From positions 1 through 44,742 of the forward strand of contig NZ_BJZU01000104.1 in assembly GCF_007992195.1 (NCBI RefSeq): DNA of 44,742 bases. The letters run 5' to 3'. This DNA comes from Methylobacterium oxalidis (GTDB lineage: Bacteria > Pseudomonadota > Alphaproteobacteria > Rhizobiales > Beijerinckiaceae). The translations under genes and the position numbers were made by a program. Positions 40,142 through 44,742 of this stretch are shown here, piece after piece. Each line of letters starts with the position of its first letter. Position 1 is the stretch's first letter. The notes under the pieces were generated by a model. It saw only the letters and a program-made list of their open reading frames with translations. It was not told the origin of the DNA and made no database searches.

Positions 40142-40507
40142 TTACTTCTGTGTGGCGTCACCCTTTGTGCCTTTGTCGGTCGGTTTCTCCTTGACCGAGC
40201 CTGTGACCAGCTCCTCGTCCGCGTAGAGCAGGAAGCCGTCCTGGTTGATCACGAGCTTGTCACCCTTGTCGGCCATGCGGTCATAGCCTGCTGGTCCGCT
40301 ACGCAGGCGCAGGGCGCAGCCAACCGGGCAGTCAACGTTCAGGGACTTGCCCGCAGCGACCTTGTGGTCGTTCTCCGTCGCGCCGAGGTCGACGGTGAGG
40401 GTATGCTCCTGCTTAGCTTGGTTGGTCACGGTGACAGCCCAGGCCGGGCTGGTTGCTAGCATGAGGGCGCCGAACAGGGTCATGGTGCTCTTGATGCTCG
40501 TCATCAT
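40142..40507 (-). CDS. Small periplasmic protein
   Basis: 121 residues from ATG 40507 behind AAGGAG. Signal peptide (MMTSIKSTMTLFGALMLATSPAWA). Mature part is beta-rich (VTVTNQAKQEHTLTVDLGATENDHKVAAGKSLNVDCPVGCALRLRSG), with two Cys close together, then a Lys/Thr/Gly-rich tail. No family recognised; binding of a charged ligand is possible. Confidence 0.75.
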   Translation of the reverse strand: MMTSIKSTMTLFGALMLATSPAWAVTVTNQAKQEHTLTVDLGATENDHKVAAGKSLNVDCPVGCALRLRSGPAGYDRMADKGDKLVINQDGFLLYADEELVTGSVKEKPTDKGTKGDATQK

Positions 40508-40657
40508 GCGTCTCCTTGTTCCAGGGCGTCGTCTGAATGCAGGCAAGGTTCATTGCCAGTCTTGCCTCAGCAAGAGCAGCAGAGTAGATCCTTGGCCTAA
40601 ATTGATCTGGCTACGGCGGCACGGGGCAACAAGGTAGATGAATGAAATTTAATAATC

Positions 40658-40702
40658 CTCTGAATACGGATAGTGTCTTATTTTAATCCGTTAACAACAG
40701 AG
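40658..40702. other. AT-rich inverted repeat between genes
   Basis: In an unusually AT-rich gap, CTCTG...CAGAG flanks ACGGAT...ATCCGT with a 14-base A/T-rich loop. It could end transcription of the minus gene at 40726-41097 or serve as a regulatory hairpin. The contrast with the surrounding GC-rich DNA is marked. Confidence 0.4.
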
Positions 40703-40725
40703 ATAATTTGTTCTGTCGCAGCTTA

Positions 40726-41097
40726 CTACATCCGCTTGAGAAGTTGGGCTGCGTGCCCGGCTGTGCCGTAATCAGCCCACAGGCGATCGCAGGCAGACCC
40801 GGGTGTCTGCCGCAGTCGCTGCGTCGTGGCAGCAATGCTCTGCTTCAGACCGGCCGAGCGGCGCTTCATGAAGAAGTCCTCGTGGCTCAGCCCATGCGCC
40901 TGCCCGAAGCTGCGGAACCGCTCCGGGTCGATGCGTAGTCCTGGGCAGTAACGACTGGCGAGATCAGCCTCGATGCCGGCACGAAGCGCCGGGTTGTCCT
41001 CTTGGAGGGACGCACGACGAGCTTCAGCCCAGGTGCCGATGGCGATCCATGCCACACCGGCCAGAGCGAAAGGGTAGGCCCCCTTCATTGCTGTCAC
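40726..41097 (-). CDS. Small exported protein of unknown function
   Basis: 123 residues from GTG 41097 (GGAG upstream); ATG 41088 is possible. Short hydrophobic start (YPFALAGVAWIAIGTWA) then a helical, charged body (DNPALRAGIEADLASRYCPGLRIDPERFRSFGQAHGL). Two Cys in the mature part. No family recognised. Confidence 0.6.
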   Translation of the reverse strand: MTAMKGAYPFALAGVAWIAIGTWAEARRASLQEDNPALRAGIEADLASRYCPGLRIDPERFRSFGQAHGLSHEDFFMKRRSAGLKQSIAATTQRLRQTPGSACDRLWADYGTAGHAAQLLKRM

Positions 41098-41238
41098 CCA
41101 CTCCTACGATAAAGGCCGCCAATAAGCCTGCGGCTAGCTCTTCAGTTCCGACCATGTGAGGGTTCGGCGATCTGGCCTCAAGCGGTCAGACCCAGCGCAT
41201 CAACGCCAAGGATCCAGCGAGTGCCCGCAGCCGCACCG

Positions 41239-42378
41239 CTAAGACGAGCTGGACTGCGCCATGTAGGCGCTGCCGCCCGCGAGCTTGGCGGCGTTGGCCT
41301 CGCGGATCTTGGCCGCGGCCTCATCGTAGAGGAACGGCAGGAAGGCGTAGCGGCGCCCGGCCGTGACGCGCGAGACCGCGTGCAGGAGCGAGCAGGAAAA
41401 CACCACGGCACCGCCAGGCGGCGGCTTGAAGCTGCGCGGCCCGTACTCCGGGAAGCTCACCTCGCCACCCTCGAACTCCGCGTTCAGGTTGATCGAGACC
41501 GCGAAGCGGCGGTGCGCCGTGCCGGCCGTGGTGTTGTCCCGGTGCGCCCGGAAGTGGCCGCCGTCCTCGGCCGAATAGCAGGCCACGAGGTAGCGCTCCA
41601 TGCGGGTCGGCTTGAAGCAGTGCGCCTTCTCGATCTGCGGGATGACCCGGCGCAGGAAGCGCGCCTGCAGCTGCTTGGTGAGCCCTTCGTCCTCGATCAT
41701 GAAGTCCTTGCGGACCTTGTGGCTGCGGTCGTGCACCTCGACGGTCCTGCCGTCGACCTCGCGCATGAAGCCGCTCTGGAAGCCGCCCTGCGCCTCGTAG
41801 AGGCCGATCAAGTGCCGGCAGACCTCAGGCTCAAACACGTCCGGCAGCACGAGGACGGGCGCCTGAACCTCGAAGCCGGCCGAGTGGCCGACCGGCGGCA
41901 GCTGGTCAAGGTAGGCGAACAGCGCCGCGTGCTCACCGAGCGGGAAGATCCTGAGCACGCGCAGGGCCGGATCGAGCACCATCCAGAAGCGCCGGAGGGT
42001 GGTGGCTCCATCCTGCGTCGGCTCCCTCGGCGCGGCGCCGTAGAGGCGGCTCACGGCAGTGTCGAAGTCCCAGAAGAAGCGGATGCCGGGAATGCTCTCC
42101 TGAACCCGCTGCTGCGCCTCATCCTCCGGATCGATGCTGACGCCGAAGAAGCTCGCGCGCTGATCATCGAAGTGCTGTCGGTTGGCCGCGACGGCTGCCA
42201 GGGCCTGCTGCGCCTGCGCATCGCCAGCTGAGCCGTAGAAGCAGAGCACCACGTAGCGTCCGGCGACCGTGTCGAACGCGTAGCGGGGATTGCCGGAGGA
42301 GCGCTGGTGGAACCAGGGTGCAGGATCGCCTAGCAGAAGCTGCGCGTAGGCGCGCGGCTGATCAGTGACAACGCTCAT
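41239..42378 (-). CDS. Peroxiredoxin-like domain + 2OG-Fe(II) oxygenase
   Basis: 379 residues. N-terminal 15-165 follows the redoxin fold (LLGDPAPWFHQRSSGN, GRYVVLCFYGSAGDAQAQQAL, FFGVSIDPEDEAQQRVQESIPGIRFFWDFD). The site where peroxidatic Cys is normally found (after a Y-x-x-x-x-P-x-C segment) has no Cys; only Cys46 is near, so peroxidase activity is doubtful. C-terminal 175-360 is a prolyl-4-hydroxylase-type dioxygenase: HRDN (His279/Asp281), SCSLLHAVSRVTAGRR (His333, Arg343). The pairing suggests a redox-sensing or substrate-binding front on an oxygenase. Confidence 0.9.
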   Translation of the reverse strand: MSVVTDQPRAYAQLLLGDPAPWFHQRSSGNPRYAFDTVAGRYVVLCFYGSAGDAQAQQALAAVAANRQHFDDQRASFFGVSIDPEDEAQQRVQESIPGIRFFWDFDTAVSRLYGAAPREPTQDGATTLRRFWMVLDPALRVLRIFPLGEHAALFAYLDQLPPVGHSAGFEVQAPVLVLPDVFEPEVCRHLIGLYEAQGGFQSGFMREVDGRTVEVHDRSHKVRKDFMIEDEGLTKQLQARFLRRVIPQIEKAHCFKPTRMERYLVACYSAEDGGHFRAHRDNTTAGTAHRRFAVSINLNAEFEGGEVSFPEYGPRSFKPPPGGAVVFSCSLLHAVSRVTAGRRYAFLPFLYDEAAAKIREANAAKLAGGSAYMAQSSSS

Positions 42379-42396
42379 CGCAGCCGGCCTTCTGAA

Positions 42397-42585
42397 TTAC
42401 TGAAGAGAGCCTGAGTTCACGCAGACGAAGTGGCGATTGGGTGCCAAGCCTCCGTCCGGGGTGATCAACTTCGATGCTCGCGCCGCTTGTTCGCACTTCT
42501 GCATGTCATCGAAGGTCCCGATGTGAACCGGGACGGACGGCGTCGTTGCGGTTCCGAGCGTTACAAAGAGCATCAGCTTGATCAT
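42397..42585 (-). CDS. Small secreted protein
   Basis: 62 residues with a signal-like start (IKLMLFVTLGTATTPSVPVHIG), then two Cys (KCEQAARASKL ... HFVCVNSGS). A pattern of short periplasmic proteins in alphaproteobacteria. Function unknown. Confidence 0.55.
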   Translation of the reverse strand: MIKLMLFVTLGTATTPSVPVHIGTFDDMQKCEQAARASKLITPDGGLAPNRHFVCVNSGSLQ

Positions 42586-42819
42586 CTCTATCCTTCAGCA
42601 GAACAGCCAAGCGGCTGAGCGGAAACAAGTAACGTTGCTCAGCCCGAGAGTACGGCAGCAGGTCTCTTGCTGCCTCCACACCAAGGGCAGCTCTCTGGGT
42701 AGGCGTTTTGATCGTGGCCTTCATCCCCGCTCAGCCGTCAAGCCGCATCCCTCAGCATGTGCTTCCATGATACCGTCAAGGTTGTAGGATCCCTACCGCT
42801 GCGGTCCCGAGGTGTGTGG

Positions 42820-43293
42820 ATGACCATCCTCAGAGCAACCCTCTTCGCCGGCATCGTGCTTATGAGTGCAGCGGCCTACACCGGCTGGGCGCTCACCACC
42901 GAGAGTGGCTACGGGGCCGGCGGTAAGGTGTTGAAGGCGCAGTACGGCTTCCTGTCCATGCCTCACGCAGAGCGCCAGAGCCTGCGCAAGCTGGCGATGA
43001 TGAAGGCAGCCGCGAACTGCGAGTGGGAGTTGAATGAGGTGCTGTGGGACCGCGTATACCAGCTCTATGTCGGCAACAGCCACGGCGTACGAGCTGCGGT
43101 TTTCAACACCTTGCTGGAGGAGCAGGACAGCTACTTCCTTGCTGACCCTGATCATCGCCGCTGCCAGGCAGCGTGGTCGCGCTTTGGCACGGCTGGAGCG
43201 GACGTGCCAGGAATCCTGCGAGCGGCCAGCAGGGCCGAGGAGCCCGCTGCCAGCTTAATGCACGGTGTGAGTGCAGACGCCCGCCAGCATTGA
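42820..43293 (+). CDS. Exported protein of unknown function
   Basis: 157 residues from ATG 42820. Signal-anchor-like N-terminus (ILRATLFAGIVLMSAAAYTGWA), then LSMPHAERQSLRKLAMMKAAANCEWELNEVLWDRVYQLYVGNSHGVRAAVFNTLLEEQDSYFLADPDHRRC. Two Cys could pair. No recognised family. The preceding 42586-42819 shows no gene I can support. Confidence 0.65.
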   Translation: MTILRATLFAGIVLMSAAAYTGWALTTESGYGAGGKVLKAQYGFLSMPHAERQSLRKLAMMKAAANCEWELNEVLWDRVYQLYVGNSHGVRAAVFNTLLEEQDSYFLADPDHRRCQAAWSRFGTAGADVPGILRAASRAEEPAASLMHGVSADARQH

Positions 43294-43501
43294 TGGCCAA
43301 GCGTCGTCGCGTGTCGCTACGCTGCCGGAGGAGAATGTATCGCTTGCCTTCGAGCAAGCATAGGCAGACCGGATCGACCTAAGCGCGACGTGGAAGCGCG
43401 ATCATACGCAGCTAATTTTGCAGAGTAGCGAGCGGAGCGCCGGATTACCTGCCACCATCTGCTCGTTTAAAAAAGCGCGTTCGAGTTTTAGCTTCTGCTC
43501 C

Positions 43502-43765
43502 ATGGCGACAGACCTGACCGTCGGCAATCTGCTAAAGGGAGGCCTTGTCACCGCAGAGGAGGTTCAGGCGAGCGTTGAGGCTGCCTTGGTGCCGCCAGCG
43601 CCGAAGCTGGTGCCTTTGGGCAACGCTTATCACATCAACGTCGCTCGGATCGCACACTCAGCGGCATTCGTGGGCAGGATTTTGAGGGACCGTGAGGCTA
43701 GCGAAGGGTTGAAAAGGGCAGCCTTGCGCCGAGCGATCTTGGCGGCTTCAGCGCAGAAGGGCTGA
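43502..43765 (+). CDS. Hypothetical protein
   Basis: 87 residues from ATG 43502. Reads LTVGNLLKGGLVTAEEVQASVEAALVPPAPKLVPLGNAYHINVARIAHSAAFVGRILRDRE; a helical C-terminus follows. No family recognised. Base composition is close to that of the chromosome. Confidence 0.6.
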   Translation: MATDLTVGNLLKGGLVTAEEVQASVEAALVPPAPKLVPLGNAYHINVARIAHSAAFVGRILRDREASEGLKRAALRRAILAASAQKG

Positions 43766-44186
43766 CCTTAAGAAATCAAGCAGGGCTCAAGGTGTCATCC
43801 GGCGTTTTGGAACGGCGGACGCGCTGACGTTCCAGGCCCTATTGGAACGTCGGTCGCGACGGCTTTGGCCAGGAACAAGGCGGGCTGGACTGGGACGTCC
43901 GCTAACCTCAGTGACTCGCCCGGAAGCCGCCGTTCTGCTTTCGGCCAGGCTCTGTCGTTCTGGGCCAATCAGACTGCTGGTAAGCAGACCTCTGAAGGCC
44001 CGAGAAGGGTCGCAAGCGGGCCCTCGCCAGCGGGTACCAAGCGTCAGATTTTGGCCCCTAGGCGTTGCGAACGGGACGAGAACCTCCCCCCAGTTATTCC
44101 CCAGAAACTCCGGGAACGAACGGGCACAGGAGGTCTTGAGAAGGCCTATCGCAGAGGGAAACGCAGAGGAGGGCGCGCTAACACCC
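43766..44186. other. Gene-poor stretch before the tRNA fragment
   Basis: About 420 bases. Frames on both strands are open, but their products are Arg/Ser/Pro-rich and unlike the neighbours. Repeated short pieces (GGAACG, TTCCAGG, GGAACGTC) near 43808-43860 are visible. Probably non-coding or degraded DNA at the element edge. Confidence 0.4.
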
Positions 44187-44235
44187 ATCCTTTACACGGA
44201 GAGGGTCGGGGGTTCGAGTCCCTCACCGCCCACCA
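44187..44235 (+). tRNA. 3' half of a tRNA-Val(TAC) gene; probable attachment site
   Basis: From the anticodon loop (TTTACAC) on, all expected parts are present: GGAGA stem arm, variable loop, GGGGGTTCGAGTCCCTC T-arm, ACCGCCC acceptor strand and CCA. The 5' half is missing: the bases before it (GCGCTAACACCCATC) cannot pair to give a D-arm or acceptor, and the 5' side of the anticodon stem has lost two bases. It is the typical leftover at the far end of an element that integrated into a tRNA gene. The complete gene should lie at the other end. Confidence 0.8.
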
Positions 44236-44491
44236 GATTTCTCGTGACGTGTCAGGCGATTGCGGTGCCCGGCCGAGGCCGCGCGACGACGCCGCGGTCC
44301 GTCCGGGTCGCTGCCCGATCAGGGATCTCGGCGGCTGTCGCGCGGGCTGCGGACTTGGCTGAGACCTTCCGAAAGGGGCGGGAGCCGGTGTCGCGCACCC
44401 CGCCGAACCCGGGGCCGTCTCGCCGGGTTCCTATGGCGCAGGGCCGATCCGGGTCCGGCCGCTTGACCCATCCGCTCCGAGAAGCCTTTCG
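44236..44491. other. Non-coding stretch after the tRNA fragment
   Basis: About 255 bases with no convincing gene. GAACCCGG (44405-44412) and CCGGGTTC (44423-44430) form an 8-bp hairpin without a T-run. Presumably original chromosome next to the insertion site. Confidence 0.35.
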
Positions 44492-44742
44492 ATGATGCGC
44501 GCCCCGTCCGCCAGCCTCGCCGCCCTGCTTGTCCTGGCCACGGCGGGTCCCGCCGTAGCCCAGCCCTCCGAGGGCGCGCCGCCCCCGCGCGCCGCCGGCG
44601 CGAACGACAGCGCGAAGGGCGAATTGCGCCAGAGCGGCGAGATCACGGGCAAGGCGCCGCCCACCGCGGATCCGGCCGCGGGCGGCCGGGAGGTCCCCGG
44701 CTCCGGCAAGCCCGCGGACCCGAAGGATCGCCCGCCCCAGGA
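44492..44742 (+). CDS. Secreted Pro/Gly-rich protein (partial)
   Basis: ATG 44492 (a second ATG follows at 44495); the gene runs off the window after 83 codons. Signal peptide (RAPSASLAALLVLATAGPAVAQ), then a low-complexity mature part rich in Pro, Gly, Ala and Asp/Lys (SGEITGKAPPTADPAAGG). GC at third positions is very high, like the host chromosome. No domain visible so far. Confidence 0.65.
   Translation, partial: MMRAPSASLAALLVLATAGPAVAQPSEGAPPPRAAGANDSAKGELRQSGEITGKAPPTADPAAGGREVPGSGKPADPKDRPPQ

Noticed and set aside
44405..44430. Hairpin upstream of the last gene as a terminator
   Set aside because: The stem is 8 bp but there is no T-run and the nearby genes do not end here.
1..44742. 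CRISPR arrays and rRNA genes
   Set aside because: No spaced palindromic repeat array and no rRNA-like sequence was seen; the iterons have 4-bp gaps, far too short for spacers.

Overview
The window is GC-rich DNA from an alphaproteobacterium, most likely a Methylobacterium-type Rhizobiales. The grounds are codon use, an alphaproteobacterial-type LexA box (GTTC-N7-GTTC), a DUF3309-like micro-protein, and an excisionase/integrase pair of a kind I associate with Rhizobiales. This is inference; no 16S or housekeeping gene is present.

About 1-28.5 kb is most of an HK97-type tailed prophage whose tail and lysis genes lie off the left edge. From about 17.6 kb leftwards, on the minus strand, runs one long set of overlapping genes: a Cro-like protein, small early proteins, a RuvC-like resolvase, an MT-A70 methylase, DnaB helicase, a DUF1376 replication protein with an internal 12-bp repeat array (candidate origin), a phage NusG, an HNH nuclease, a ParB-MTase fusion, terminase, a protease-capsid fusion, portal and a collagen-like protein. 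In the middle sits the immunity region: an S24-type repressor (plus strand), 16-bp G/C-capped palindromic operators on both sides, and a convergent zinc-ribbon gene behind a LexA box. From 19 kb rightwards the plus strand holds a second early operon: small regulators, a RecE-like nuclease plus a Sak4/RecA-like ATPase, DUF1643, a TGT/DpdA-like protein, excisionase and tyrosine integrase. It is interrupted by minus-strand, moron-like genes.

About 29-43.8 kb is accessory chromosomal DNA centred on ion and envelope homeostasis: an S2P protease with CBS domains, NhaA, a CPA1 antiporter split by an 842-bp IS5-family element, DUF421, DUF2254, a K+ channel with a zinc-ribbon tail, a second CPA1 antiporter, small membrane or secreted proteins, and a peroxiredoxin-like/2OG-Fe(II) oxygenase fusion. 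At 44.19-44.24 kb lies the 3' half of a tRNA-Val(TAC) gene with no matching 5' half. This is the expected footprint of an element integrated into a tRNA gene, so it probably marks the right end of an island. A secreted-protein gene running off the right edge follows.

How the parts work together: the repressor would hold both early operons through shared operators. SOS would act through repressor self-cleavage and possibly through the LexA-box gene. Replication (DUF1376/DnaB on iterons), recombination (RecE/Sak4, RuvC) and DNA modification (two methylases and perhaps a deazaguanine transglycosylase) prepare DNA that the terminase/HNH set packages. The right-hand genes look like a pH/cation stress set, now one antiporter short.
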